64,000 nt of DNA, taken from positions 2,209,832 through 2,273,831 of the forward strand of contig LNAC01000162.1 of assembly GCA_002007465.1 (NCBI GenBank), read 5' to 3'. The stretch comes from Ailurus styani (taxonomy: Eukaryota > Chordata > Mammalia > Carnivora > Ailuridae). Shown here one piece after another: positions 43,272 to 55,219 of the stretch; positions within the stretch are counted from its first letter, which is position 1; every line of letters starts with the position of its first letter. The position numbers were made by a program, and so were the translations under genes. Under the pieces are notes generated by a model that did not search any database, had not been told where the DNA came from, and saw only the letters and a list, made by a program, of their open reading frames with translations.

Positions 43272-43604
43272 AAGAATATTTACTTTAAATGAACTAAATC
43301 CTCCAATCAAAAGACATAAGGTGACCAAATGGTTTAAACAAAACAAAAAAAACCCTCCATATGCTGCCTAAAAGAGACTCACAGGAAACCTAATGACATG
43401 AATAGACTGAAAGTAAAGGGATGAAAAGAGCCATACCCTGAACTGAAAGTGAAAAAGTTAAAACAAAGACAGTAATGAGACCAAAAAAAGCATTACATAA
43501 TGAGGGATTAATCCAACAATAGGATATAACAATTGTAAATACCTGTGCACACAATATAGGAGCACCTTAACATATAAAGCAATTAACAGACATAAAGGGA
43601 GAAG

Positions 43605-43799
43605 TTGACAATAATAGTAAGGGACTTTAATACCCCATTTACCTCAATGGATGGATCTATACAGAAAATCAACAAAGAAACAAAGGTTTTGAATGACACA
43701 TTAGACCAGAGAGACATAATAGATACATACAGAACATTCCATCCTAAAACAGCACAATGCACATTCTCTTCAAGTGACACTAACCATTCTCCAGAATAG
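43605..43799 (+). pseudogene. L1 ORF2p endonuclease fragment
   Basis: A 64-codon open piece: 'IIVRDFNTPFTSMDGS' (family GDFNTP, Gly changed to Arg), 'VLNDTLDQRDIIDTYRTFHP', 'QCTFSSSDTNHSPE'. It ends where the family motif SRIDH should follow. Decayed. Confidence 0.88.
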
Positions 43800-44203
43800 T
43801 TCAAGTATTAGGCCACAAAACATGTCTTACTAAATTTAAGACTGAAATCATATCAAGCATCTTTTCCAACCACAACAGTACGAAACTAAAAATCAATTAT
43901 AAGAAAGAACTAGGGGGGCAGGGAAAACAAACACATGAAGGCTAAACCTGCTACCAAATAGCCTGTCAACCAAGACATAAAAAATTTAAAAATACATAGA
44001 CATAACCATGAAAACACAGCAGGTCAAAGTCTTTGAAACACAGCAAAAGCAGTTCTAGAAGGGAAGTTTATTTTATTCTAGGCCTACCTCAAGAAACAAG
44101 AAGAATCTTAAGTGAACAATTGCACTTTACACCTAAAAGAACTAGAAAAATAAGACCAAAGCTCAGTTAATAAAAGGAAGGACATAACAGAAAAGATCAA
44201 TGA

Positions 44204-44409
44204 GGTGAGCTTGGGTGGCTCAGTCTCTTAAACATTTGCCTTCAGCTCAGGTCATAATCCTGGGGTCCTGGGACTGAGCCCCACGTCGGGCTCCCTGCTC
44301 AGCTAGGAGCCTTTCCCTCCCTCTCCCTCTGCTCATCCCTGATTGTGCTCTATCACACACTCTCTCTTTCTCTCTCTCTCAAGTAAATAAATAAAATCTT
44401 AAAAAAAAA
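44204..44409 (+). mobile_element. CAN-SINE (SINEC), older arctoid-type
   Basis: 'GGTGAGCTTGGGTGGCTCAG', 'CTTAAACATTTGCCTTCAGC', 'GGACTGAGCCCCACGTCGGG', 'AAGTAAATAAATAAAATC', A tail. Short TSD ATCAATGA on both sides. Confidence 0.94.
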
Positions 44410-46399
44410 TCAATGAAACTAAGCTGGTTCTCTGAGAAGATAAAATTTATATATCTTTATCTAGACTCAAGAAAACAAGGACTCTAATAAAATGAGTAGT
44501 AGTATAGTCAACACCACAGAAATAGAAACCATTATGAAGAGTACAATAAAAAATATATGCCAGCAAATTATGCAACATAGAAGAAATGGATAAATTCCTA
44601 GAAACATGCACTCTCCCAAGACTCAATCAAGAAGAAACAGAGAATCTGACCACCCAATTAGGAGTAACAAAATTGAGTCAGTAATCAGAAAAACTCCTAA
44701 CAAAAATGCAGGGCCAGATGTGGCTTTTCAGGTGAATTCTATCAAACACTAGATTAGAGTTAATAACTATTCTTTTCAAAGTAGTCCAAAAAATAGAACA
44801 GGAAGGAATTCTTCCAAATTTATTCTGTGAGGCCAGAATTACTCCGATACAAAAACTAAAGACACTACAGAAAAAAATGAAGGAAAAGAAATAGGGAGGG
44901 CAGGGAAAAGAAAAAGAAAATAATTACAGTTAATATCTCTGATGAACATAGATCCAAAAATCCTTAACAAAATAGGAGCAAACCGAATTCAACAATGCAT
45001 TAAAAGGATCATTCGCCCACGATTGGTTGGAATTTATTCCAGAGATGCAATGATGTTTCGGTATATGCAAATGAAGCAACATGATACACAACATTAACCA
45101 AATGAAGGATAAAAATCATGTGATCATTTCAAGAGATGCAGAAAAAATTTAACAAAATTCAACATCTACTGATGATTAAAAACCCTCAAAAAAATAAAGG
45201 TCATATATCTCAAATTCACTGCTAACATCCTATTTGGTAATGAAAAGCTGAATCCTTTTCCTCTAAGATCAGGAAAAGACAAATTTGCCCACCCTCACCA
45301 GTTTTATTCAACAGATAGTACTGGAAGTCCTAACTGTATCAATCAAAAATAGAAAAAAGAACAGAATAAAAACTGGTAAGAAATAAAACTATCCTTATTT
45401 GCACATGACATGATACTATATAGAATATACTAGAGACTCCACCAAAAAACTATTAGAATGAATACATAAATTCAGTAAAGTTGTAGGTTCTGTAATCAAT
45501 ATTAGTGTATTGCAATGAAACCGATTTCTATATAATGAACTAGCAAAAAAAAATTAACAATTTCATTTAGAATTGCATAAAGATAATAAAATACCTAGGA
45601 ATAAATTTAACCAAGGAGGTGAAGATTATGCAATTAAATGGGAAGATACACCATGCTCATAGATTAGAAAAATATCATTAAACTGTTCATACTACCCAAA
45701 GCAATCTTTAGATTCAATGCAATCCCTATCAAAATACCAATAGTATTTTTCATAGAACTATAACAAATTACCCTAAAATTTGTATGGGACCACTAAAGAC
45801 CTCAAATAGCCAAAGCAATTTTGAGAAAGAATAACAAGACTGGAGGTATCACAATCCTAGGTATTAAACTGTACTACAAAGGTTAAGTTACTGAAACAGT
45901 ATGTTATTGGTGCAAAAACAGACATATAGGTCAGTGGAACAGAGAGCCCAGAAATAAACCCACACTTAAGTGTTCAGTTAATCTACCACAAAAGAGACGA
46001 GAATGTGTAGTGAGTAAAAGACAGTTTTTTCAATAAATGGTGTTGGGTAGCTCCGTGCAAAAGAATGAATGAACCTGGACCACTGTCTTGCACGATACAC
46101 AAAAAATAAAGTCAAAATGGATTCAATACCTAAATTTAGACCTTGAAACCATAAAACTAATAGAAAACACAGGCAGTTATCCCTTGAGCATCACATTTTG
46201 CAGTACTTTTCTGGATGTGTCTCCTTAGGCAAGGGAAACAAAAGCAAAAATAAACCATTGGCTACATCAAACTAAAAAAGCTTTTGTATAGCAAAGGAAA
46301 CCATCAGCAAAACAAAAAGGCCATCTACTGAATGGGAGAAGTTATTTGCAAGTTACATATCCAATAGGTGGTTAATCTCCAAAATATATAAAAAATCCA

Positions 46400-46604
46400 G
46401 GGCGCCTGGGTGGCTCAGTGGGTTAAAGCCTCTGCTTTCGGCTCAGGTCATGATCCCAGGGTCCTGGGATCGAGGCCCGCATCGGGCTCCCTGCTCAGCA
46501 GGGAGCCTGCTTCCTCCTCTCTCTGTCTCTCTGCCTGCCTCTCTGCCTACTTGTAATCTCTCTCTCTCTGTCAAATAAATAAATAAAATCTTTTAAAAAA
46601 AAAA
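46400..46604 (+). mobile_element. Young CAN-SINE (SINEC), mustelid-type
   Basis: 'GGGCGCCTGGGTGGCTCAG', 'TTAAAGCCTCTGCTTTCGGC', 'CCCGCATCGGGCTCCCTGC', 'CAAATAAATAAATAAAATC', A tail. TSD-like AAAAATCCA on both sides. Low divergence. Confidence 0.96.
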
Positions 46605-46673
46605 ATCCATAAAGCTAGACACCAAAAAAACCCCAAGTAATTAAAAATGTTTAGAAGACCTGAGTAGACATTT

Positions 46674-46862
46674 TTGCAAAGACGACATAGGGCCAGCATA
46701 CATGAAATGATGGTCAACATCACTAATTATCAGGGAAATGAAGTCAAAACGATAATGGGTTATACTATTATACTAATCAGAATGGCTAAGTTAAAAAATA
46801 ACAAGCGCTGGCAAGGATGTGGAGAAAATGGGGAACTTTGTGCTCTATTGGTAGGAATATAA
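46674..46862 (+). pseudogene. L1 ORF2p C-terminal fragment
   Basis: A 62-codon frame with 'YTIILIRMAKLKNNKRWQGC' and 'GENGELCALLVGI', the late cysteine-rich ORF2p region. It ends at a stop before the WW motif. Confidence 0.85.
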
Positions 46863-47512
46863 GTTGGTACAGCCACTTGGAAAATGTAGAGGTTCCTCAA
46901 AAACTTAACAGAAATACCATATGACCCAGTTATTCCACTTCTGAGTATTTGCCCAAAGAAAACAAAACCACTAATTTGAAAAGATATATGCATCCCTATG
47001 TTTCCTGCAGCATTATTTACAGTAGTCAAGATACAGAAGTGATCCATGTACCCATTCATAGGTGAATAAAAAAGGGGTATATGTACACAGTTATATTGTT
47101 CAGTCATAAAAAAATACATTCTTGCTATTTTCGACAACAATGGATAGACCTAGAGGGTACTATGCTGAGTGAAGTAAGTCAGAAAGAGACAAATGCCATA
47201 TGATTTCACACTTATATGTGGAATCTAAAAAACAAAGCAGAATAAGACATAAATAGAACAAACTGGTAGTTGCCAGGGGGGTAAAGTGAGGTATGTGTGA
47301 AATAGGTAAGGCTATTAAGAGTTACAAACTTCCATTTATAACATAAATAAGTCACAGGGATAAAAAGTATAGGATAGGGGATATAGTCGATATTTAATAA
47401 CTTTTTGTGACAGATGGTAACTACATTTATCATGGTAAGCACTTTCTAATATATGTAATTAATAAATCACTACTTTGTTCACCTGAAAATACTGTATGTC
47501 AACTGTAATTTT

Positions 47513-48170
47513 TTAAAAACTGAAGAAAAGCTATATTATTATTGGCTGAAATAAGTGCGTGTTTTTATGTGTGACCTACTGTATATTTGTGCATCTACCA
47601 CAAACACATAAACACTAGATCATATCAGCCTACTGTGAATCAAAGAGGCTACTTTATTTGGCCATTAACAAAATTGTTCTAGCCTCCCACACCCTGAACA
47701 TTCTCCATAACATGTATTTTTCATTGCAAATATAAATAGAATGGTATTTTTGGTATAATATTTTCATATATAAATTATATACTATTAATATACTACCTTC
47801 TAGTATATATTAAGAAATAGTCTCAACTCTTTAAATCTGTATGTTGTAACTTTTTTTCACTTTTGGACAATTATTTCACAATTCAAAAACGGTTATGTAG
47901 GCAATTGAGATTTTAAAAACTGAGTCTTACGACTGATAACTCCCAAATTTATTCATACATATGTAAAAATATTCTGGACATAATTATTTATATAAATTGC
48001 AGTGTCAGAAAGTTTTAAAAACTTTTAGTGAGTTCCAGATATCTCTGTGCATCGCACATTATTAAACCATTTAATCTATATATAATAGATTGAACAATGT
48101 TGAATGTAATTTATTAAGCACAAATTTGAACTCTCTGTGGTCAGTAATTACTATCACCAAGATAGTAATT
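47513..48170. other. Unassigned AT-rich stretch
   Basis: Nothing recognised. Confidence 0.5.
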
Positions 48171-48361
48171 TTTTTTAAAGATTTTATTTATTTGAGAGAG
48201 GGAGAGTAAGTTGCGGGGGGGGGGGAGCAGGAGAGAGAGAATCCCAAGCTGACTCCCTGCTCAGCACAGAGCCTGTGGGGCTCCTTTGCATGAACCTGAG
48301 ATCATGACCTGAACCAAAACCAAGAGACGGACACTCAACTGACTGTGCCACTTAGGTGCAC
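48171..48361 (-). mobile_element. CAN-SINE (SINEC), old copy with G-run
   Basis: 'AAAGATTTTATTTATTTGAG', 'CCCAAGCTGACTCCCTGCTC', 'CTGAGATCATGACCTGAACC', 'CCACTTAGGTGCACC'. An 11-G run lies at 48215-48225. The flanks 'GATAGTAATTTT' and 'ATAGGTAATAATTTT' are a worn TSD. Confidence 0.92.
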
Positions 48362-49139
48362 CAATAGGTAATAATTTTAATGTAAAGCAGTTCCCACTGA
48401 ATGATGCAATTAATACCTCAAGTATAATGTCTTTGCAAAATGTCACCACCTTAGATTTAAGTAACAAGATATATAATGCAAGAACCACATCCTTGATCAG
48501 ACTTACTAATTTTAAATAGATTCCATGGAAATTTTAAGATGTGTCATAACACAAAAATAAGATGTGCCACAACACACACACACACACTCATTACTGTCAC
48601 AGAGCCTAGCTTGTTAACTCTGTTGTTGGATTCTGGATTGTTTATAGCTGTTAAAGGCAAGCACTTGTCAGTCCCTGTTTTTATACAACTTGGTCTTTAT
48701 GTTCCTAAACGCATCTTCAATAAATTAAGCAAGAGTATATCCAGTTAGATTTACATTTGCATATATTGTTTGCATGTATTTGCTTCTGCTCTATTTAAGA
48801 GATCTTTTATAAAATCATTGTAAAAAATTCTTATGTTTGAAGAATTAATATTGTGTTCATAACTTTCCAATTGAACAATATATCAATCAGTGTTCCAAAG
48901 GGGAAAAAAAAAGCAGACTTACGAAAAAAATTAGATTACTAGCTGGATAGTTAGGTAGATTGATACAGAGTTAATATAACAACCATATAAATATCTCTGT
49001 ACATCATGTTCAAAATTCAATGATATGTCCATCTATCTATCCATGTATTTGTCACAATCTTTTTTGAATTAGATTTAAAAAAAACCTAACTATGCCTTTT
49101 TGTTCCATGTGGGATAGCATAATATATACATATTTATGT
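48362..49139. other. Unassigned stretch with (CA)n
   Basis: No repeat family recognised. Contains the CA repeat listed separately. Confidence 0.5.
48567..48589. repeat. (CA)n microsatellite
   Basis: About 11 CA units with one break. Confidence 0.9.
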
Positions 49140-49151
49140 TCAAGTTCTTTT

Positions 49152-49351
49152 TTTTTTTTTTTTAAAGATTTTATTTATTTATTTCACAGAGGGAGAGAGA
49201 TCACAAGGAGGCAGAGAGACAGGCAGAGAGAGAGGGGGAAGCAGGCTCCCCGCCAAGCAGGGAGCCCGATGTGGGCCTCGATCCCAGGACCCTGAGATCA
49301 TGACCTGAGCCGAAAGCAGAGGCTTTAACCCACTGAGCCACCCAGGCGCCC
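49152..49351 (-). mobile_element. Young CAN-SINE (SINEC), CACAGAGGG subfamily
   Basis: Poly-T, 'TTATTTCACAGAGGGAGAG', 'CACAAGGAGGCAGAGAGAC', 'GAGCCGAAAGCAGAGGC', 'CCACCCAGGCGCCC'. Perfect TSD TCAAGTTCTTTT at 49140-49151 and 49352-49363. Inserted at the poly-T end of the older SINE to its right. Confidence 0.97.
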
Positions 49352-49363
49352 TCAAGTTCTTTT

Positions 49364-49542
49364 TCTTTAAGATTTTATTTATTTAACAGAGAGAGAGCAA
49401 GAGTACAAGCAGGGGGAGCAGCAGGCAGAGGGAGAAGCAGGCTCCCGGCTGAGCAGGGAGCTTGATGTGGGGCTCCATCCCAGAACCCTGGGATCATGAA
49501 CTGAGCTGAAGGCAGATGCTTCACTGAGCCACCTAGGCACCC
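49364..49542 (-). mobile_element. CAN-SINE (SINEC), older arctoid-type
   Basis: 'AAGATTTTATTTATTTAAC', 'ACAAGCAGGGGGAGCAGC', 'CTGAGCTGAAGGCAGATGC', 'CCACCTAGGCACCC'. Its outer TSD TATGTTCAA lies at 49135-49143 and 49543-49551, on the far side of the younger SINE, which proves the order of insertion. Confidence 0.96.
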
Positions 49543-49654
49543 TATGTTCAAAATCTTATTGTGGATAGAAAAAAAAAATCAATCGAAGGAGAACTGTTTA
49601 AAAGGATAGTATAATAATTGGTGAATACCTGATTTTAAAAAATTACTAAATTTT

Positions 49655-49838
49655 GGGGCACCTGGGTGGCTCAGTGGGTTAAAGCCTCTGCCTTCGGCTC
49701 AGGTCATGATCTCAGGGTCCTGGGATCGAGCCCCACATTGGGCTCCCTGCTCAGCAGGGAGCCTGCTTCCTCGTCTCTCTGCCTACTTGTAATCTCTCTC
49801 TGTGTGTCAAATAAATAAATAAAATCTTAAAAAAAATA
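49655..49838 (+). mobile_element. Young CAN-SINE (SINEC), mustelid-type
   Basis: 'GGGGCACCTGGGTGGCTCAG', 'TTAAAGCCTCTGCCTTCGGC', 'CAAATAAATAAATAAAATC', A tail. TSD AAAAATTACTAAATTTT (17 bp) on both sides (49638-49654 and 49839-49855). Confidence 0.97.
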
Positions 49839-50339
49839 AAAAATTACTAAATTTTAACAGATTCTGTCAATGTTCTAAACTATATCATCATTTATCATTT
49901 TTACTGATTTGAAAAATATTTGAAATTACTGAAAAAGGTATAGCTACATTTATTTTTATTGTATTTTCTATATCAATTTCATGTTAAATGAAATATATAA
50001 AGTTTAGTACATAAAATGTAACATATACAGCTGATAAATTAACCTGTTTAATATATAAAGTTTAGGTTACAGTGCTTTGGTTTTCATTTTCCCCCCAATA
50101 AAGTATCTGCAATTTATAAGTGTGACAAAATATTTTATGTCTGATCTCTTACTGGATATGTGATACAGGAATTTCTGTCACAGCAATATGTGTCACTTAA
50201 ATTTCTATCAACAATGCTTGGAGAACTCTACTTGTTATTACATATACATAATACATTATTGATGTTTTTACTGAACTTAACAAAACCTATTATTTACTAT
50301 TAAAGATTTATTATAATTTAAGATTATAAGAGAACTTTA
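49839..50339. other. Unassigned AT-rich stretch
   Basis: Nothing recognised beyond the TSD at its left edge. A 50-bp region shows a loose internal echo of ATATAAAGTTTAG (50000 and 50055). Confidence 0.5.
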
Positions 50340-51800
50340 CTTTTTAACTTTGATATAAAGCTAGCCTTACAGAAAAATTACAAGAATAGCACAAAGAGTT
50401 CCCAGATACTTTTCATTTTTCGTTTTACATATTTGCTTTTATTCTCTTCTCTTTTGAACACAAATGTATGTGTATCTTTTTCTGAGGCGTCAGAGTGAGT
50501 TGCAGATACAACATCCTTTTATTCCTAAGTATTTCAGTATGTAGTTCTAAAACTGAGGAATTCTAAAAAAATTTTTAAAAAGCTGAGGAATTCTAAGTAA
50601 ACAAAATTGTCAGAATCAGAAAATTAACATTGATATTGTACTATTATCCAATATAAAGACTTCATTGATATTTTGCCAACTATACCAATAATGTCTTTTA
50701 CAATGAAAGAAAATAGAATGTCTTATGTTACATTGTCATTTCTCTTTCATCTCCTTTATTCTGAATCATTTCCTCAGTCTTTCTTTGTATTTCATGACAT
50801 TGACCTACTTGAAGAATACAAGTCGAGTATTTTATAGAACTCTTCACAGTTTAGGTTTTCCTCATGTTTCCTTATGATTAGATCCAGCTTATTCCCTTTC
50901 AGCAAGGATACCAAAGTGATGCTGAGTTCTTTACATAACATCATATCAGAAAGCCCTTTCTCTCAGTAGTCTCATTACCATAAAGTTATATTTGACAATT
51001 TGCTTAAGGTCACACCTGCCATGTATCACCATTATTTTTATTTTTTGTCATTAATGAGTATCTGCTGGGGAGATGCTTTGACACTATATAATATCTTCTT
51101 ACTATTCCAAATTTTACTCAGTAATTGTTGAAGCCATTGAGAATTCTTAATATGATGATGCTTAAGAATGGTTATTCTCATATTATTCTTTCTCCACTTT
51201 TTAGTTAGTTGATTTTCTGTTAGGAAAGCCTTTCTCTGTACCACTATTGAAATATTTCTATGGTTTTTTTGGATTCTAATTTTACTCTATAAACTATATT
51301 ATTATCACTGATAATTTTGCTTCTCCAGCTATCTCATATTTGGCTAGTGGTAACCTGTTTAAACTGGCCCTGATGTCCTCTTAGCATGTCCTTATCATTA
51401 TTAAAGTCTTGTTTTGTAGCACAGCAAAACATTCCAGGTTCATTTTATTCTTGCCCTGCCCAGATCTTGAGTCAGCCACTATCCTAGAAGCCCCAGTCAT
51501 TATACTGCGGAATGGTATATAAAAACCAATGTACTTGAACAATATATTTGCTCACTGCTACTATCTATCATTGCTTCTAGATCCTCTCAGAGCATGTACA
51601 TATGTACATATCTATCTTCCTGAGATTCACCTTGATATCTCCAATTCCAGTTCAACACTGCTGTGTTCTTTTAGTTCTTACTCATTTCTGTATTTGTGAT
51701 TCTCTTCAACTGTACAAAACTGGCACAATATACATATATTTACTTATTTCCTCATTTCTAGAACATATACAAAGTAATTTATGCATTGCTATTCTATGCT
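50340..51800. mobile_element. Ancient L1M-type repeat, copy 2
   Basis: Same family as 17690-19115: 'CAAGAATAGCACAAAGAG', 'GAATCATTTCCTCAGTCTTTC', 'TCATGTTTCCTTATGATTAG', 'GTATCTGCTGGGGAGATGC', 'GATGTCCTCTTAGCATGTCC', 'AGATCCTCTCAGAGCATG'. Longer than copy 1, highly diverged, no ORF. Family and polarity need a library search. Confidence 0.65.
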
Positions 51801-52312
51801 GAGGAAAAAGAAAGAGAAAGTAAGAGAAATGCCTATGAATTTGATCATGCTATTTATTCAGAGTGGCTTTTGACTTTAGCCAGAGACATATTGTCCCGTT
51901 ATTTCTTCACAGTTACTTGAATTGTTCTTATTCAGTTTTTCTTACCTGTAGTATAGTTACGTTGTTTATTTGAAATACAGTTCTTCTCACATATAAATGT
52001 TTGTATTAAAATTTTGGCCTTTTCCACATTTTTGGCAAATATTTTAAAGAGTATACAAATACAGAATAATGCTGCACATAAAGATGGGTGACGGTAACTA
52101 AATTTAATTACTATCCCCCAAGTTTTCATCTTATCTCGTATCTACAAGCTTTTCCTTATTATACAGCTAAGAGTAAGAGACACTGTTGTCATGGTAACAG
52201 CAAAGAAATATGAGAAATTGAAGAAAGTTTAATGGTTTTTCAAGAACATTCAGGTAAAGTCATGTAACTTTCCTGGACTTCAATCAGGCGTTTGAATAAT
52301 GTAATTTCATTT
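51801..52312. other. Unassigned stretch
   Basis: Nothing recognised. Confidence 0.5.
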
Positions 52313-52535
52313 ATTCTAATTCTAGTTAGTTAACATACAGTGTTATAATAATTTCAAGTGTACAACATAGTGATTCAGCACTTACATATAACACTGTGCC
52401 CATCACAACAAATGCACTCCTTAATCACCACTACCTGTTTAACCCACCTCCCCTCTGGAAACCATCAGCTTGTTTTCTATAATTAAGCGTCTGTTTCTTG
52501 ATTTCTCCCCCTCCCCACCATTTTCTCCCCTCTGC
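52313..52535 (-). mobile_element. LINE-1 3'UTR fragment
   Basis: 'TTCTAGTTAGTTAACATACAG', 'TTCAAGTGTACAACATAGTG', 'CCTGTTTAACCCACCTCCCC', 'AATTAAGCGTCTGTTTCTTG'. Strongly 5'-truncated carnivore L1. Confidence 0.88.
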
Positions 52536-52725
52536 TTTTTTTTTTTTTTTAAGATTTTATTTTTTATTTTAGAGAGAGAATGGGAGCAGGGGTAGGTAGA
52601 GAATCCCAAGTAGACTCTGGCTGAGCTTGGAGCCCAATACAGTGCTCAATCCCAGGAGCCAGAGATCATGATCTGAGCTGAAATCAAAAGTCAGACACTT
52701 AACCAGCTGATCCACCCAGGCACCC
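52536..52725 (-). mobile_element. CAN-SINE (SINEC), old copy
   Basis: Poly-T, 'AAGATTTTATTTTTTATTTT', 'AGAGATCATGATCTGAGC', 'GATCCACCCAGGCACCC'. It separates two L1 3'UTR fragments. Confidence 0.93.
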
Positions 52726-52734
52726 TCCCCTTTT

Positions 52735-52863
52735 ATTTTTAAGTTTTAAATCCTAGTTAAAATACAATGTAATATTAGTTTCAGGTGTACAATTTAACAA
52801 TTCAATAATTATATACAGGTGTTCATTATAGGACATGCACTCCTTAATCTCCATCACCTATTT
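52735..52863 (-). mobile_element. Second LINE-1 3'UTR fragment
   Basis: 'TTTTAAATCCTAGTTAAAATAC', 'ATATTAGTTTCAGGTGTAC', 'TCCTTAATCTCCATCACC'. It repeats the same L1 3' region as 52313-52460, so it is a separate insertion. Confidence 0.8.
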
Positions 52864-52954
52864 ATTTTTATTTTTTCCTAAACAAGAATCTTAAACATTT
52901 TAAAGTATATGAAGCGATGAAGATGGAGGGCAACAGAACTAAATGTACTGGCTC

Positions 52955-53105
52955 TCAATCTTTCTCTGTAACCTTAGATCAATTATTTAGCCTCTCTCTG
53001 ATTCAGTTTCATCATTTATAGAAGGGGCTGATAATAGTATCTTACAAGGTTGATAACCTGATCCCTATTAGCATCAATTAATACAGGGCTTTAAACATAA
53101 TAAAG
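52955..53105 (+). mobile_element. MIR SINE remnant
   Basis: 'TGTAACCTTAGATCAATTATT', 'TAGCCTCTCTCTGATTCAG', 'TCATCATTTATAGAAGGGGC', 'TGATAATAGTATCTTACAAG', 'GGCTTTAAACATAATAAAG'. It matches the MIR core and 3' end, then gives way to an L1 5' end. Confidence 0.82.
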
Positions 53106-53474
53106 AAGCTAGCTCAAGATAATGAAGTAGGAAGACTTCCGCTCTACACATGGACACAACAAATCTACACCCACACATGAAAAAGTGGCCTTGGTTGGGG
53201 AGGGGATAGCTGAGTAACTCCTACATATTGGGCAAACAAAAAAAAAAATCTTCATTGCAACAGGAAAGGCAGAGATAGAATTATACTATACACCCCAGCA
53301 CTGTGAACCTCAACTGGGAAGAAGCACAAAATCAGAACTTCACCCTAGGGAACAAAGTGTTTGAACCCCACACTGGGCACCCCAAATTTTAAGACCTGTA
53401 TTTAAAAGACAAATCCCCAAAAGCACCTATGTTTGAAAGACAATGGGGTCATGTCCACAGCAAAATGAGAAAGG

Positions 53475-53642
53475 TTTTTTTTTTTTTTTAAGATTTATTT
53501 TAGAGAGAATCTCAAGCAGACTCCTTGCTCAGCATGGAGTCCAATGTGGGGCTTGATCTCACCATCATGAGATCATGATGGTGATCTTTTGACCCAAAAT
53601 CAAAAGTCAAATGCTTAACCAACTGAGCCACCCAGGTGCCCC
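53475..53642 (-). mobile_element. CAN-SINE (SINEC) with internal palindrome
   Basis: Poly-T, 'AAGATTTATTTTAGAGAGAAT', 'CAGACTCCTTGCTCAGCATG', 'CAACTGAGCCACCCAGG'. Its middle has been altered into a 26-nt inverted repeat (53559-53584). Confidence 0.93.
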
Positions 53643-54257
53643 AAGAATTAGTTCTTAAAGGGGTCATGTGCCAATTCACCCAAAGACAAGAGAGTGGAAT
53701 TTGTCCAATCAGAGCAGCAAAATGGAACAAGAATTTTTTGAAAAGTTAGCTCAAGTGACTTATGAGACAATATCAAGTGGACCAAGATTTCCAAGATTTT
53801 CATTACCATAGTCCCAGAAGAGAGAAAGAGGGCAAAAAACTTCAAGAAATAATGGCTGAAAACATCCCTAAATAGAGGAAGGACCTGAACATTCAGATCT
53901 ATGAACACTAGAGAGCTCCAAATAAGATGAACCTAGAGACTCACCAAAAAAAAAAAAAAATTCCTTCACTTTTATTATTTTAATATAAAGAGAAAATCTT
54001 AAAAGCATCAAGAGAAAATTTGTTATGTATAAGGGAACTGCCATAAGACTATCAGGTTTTTGAGCATAAATGTTGCAAGCCAAAAGGGAAGGGCATGATA
54101 TAAAAGAAAAAGCTTCCAACCAAAAATACCCTACCTGGCAAAGTTACCATTCAGAATTGAAGGAGAGAGAGTTTTTCAACAGGCAAAAACTAAAGTTCTT
54201 TAAATGTTAAAGGAACTTTTTAAGCCGAAATGAAATGATGCTAATAATTAACATATA

Positions 54258-54436
54258 GGGATGCCTGGATGGCTCATTTGGTTAAGCATCTGCCTTTGGT
54301 TCAGGTCATGATCACAGAATCCTGGGATTAAGTCCCAAATCAGGTTCCTTGATCAGCAGGGAGCCTGCTTCTCCATCTACCTGCTGCTCCCCCTGCTTGT
54401 GGTCTCTTGCTCTCTGAGAAATAAAATTTTTTAAGA
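54258..54436 (+). mobile_element. CAN-SINE (SINEC), arctoid-type
   Basis: 'GGGATGCCTGGATGGCTCA', 'TTGGTTAAGCATCTGCC', 'GGTTCAGGTCATGATCAC', 'CTCTGAGAAATAAAATT'. TSD AATTAACATATA against AATTAACAAATA. Confidence 0.94.
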
Positions 54437-55219
54437 AATTAACAAATAAATGTGGAACTATACATTTCACTAGTAAAGATTAATACATGATAAAATTCAG
54501 AATAATCTAATTTTGTAAAAGTGATGGACCAATTACATATAAAGCTAGTGTGAAGGTTAAAAGATAAAAGTACTGAAAATAATTACAACCATAATAATCA
54601 GTTAAGGGATGTGCAAGATAAAAAGATGTAAATTGTATATAGAAACAAAATGTGGGAAGGTGAGGTGAAATGTAGAACTTTATAATTCACTGAAACTCAA
54701 GATACTACCAACTTAAAATAGATTATTACAACTTTAAGTTGTTATATATAAGCCTTATGAAAACAACAAAGCACAAAGTAGATACACAGAAGAGAAAGTA
54801 ATCTAAGCATAGAACTACAAAAAAAAAATCAAATCACAAGACAGAAAAAAGAACTACAAAACTTCCACAAAAAATGAAATGGCAATATGCATATACTTAT
54901 AAGTAATAACTTCCATGTAAAGGGACTAAATTAAGAAATCAAAAGACACAGTGACTGAATGGAGAAAAACACAACTCATGTACATGCTGCCTACAAGAGA
55001 CTAAATTCAGATATAAGGACATACATAGACTGACAGTGAAGGAATGAAAAAAAATTCTATGCAAATGAAAACAAATCTGGTGTAGCTATACTTAGACACA
55101 ATAGACTTTAAAACAAGAATGTAATCAGAGATAAAGATAGGCATTACATGATGATAAAGGAGCAATCCAACAAGAGAGCATAACATTTATAAATATTTAT
55201 GTACCCAACATAGGAGCAC

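Larger units (their letters stand above)
41140..47512 (+). mobile_element. Full-length but dead LINE-1
   Basis: 5' start near 41140 ('GATAGGAAAATCCTGAACTCACC'), 5'UTR to about 41855, ORF1 from ATG 41860, linker about 42650-43300, ORF2 about 43.3-46.95 kb, 3'UTR and terminal A-rich end at about 47512. Three SINEs (43088, 44204, 46400) sit inside. ORF1 and ORF2 hold many stops and frameshifts. In the RT catalytic motif (about 45395-45418) FADD reads FAHD. Confidence 0.92.
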
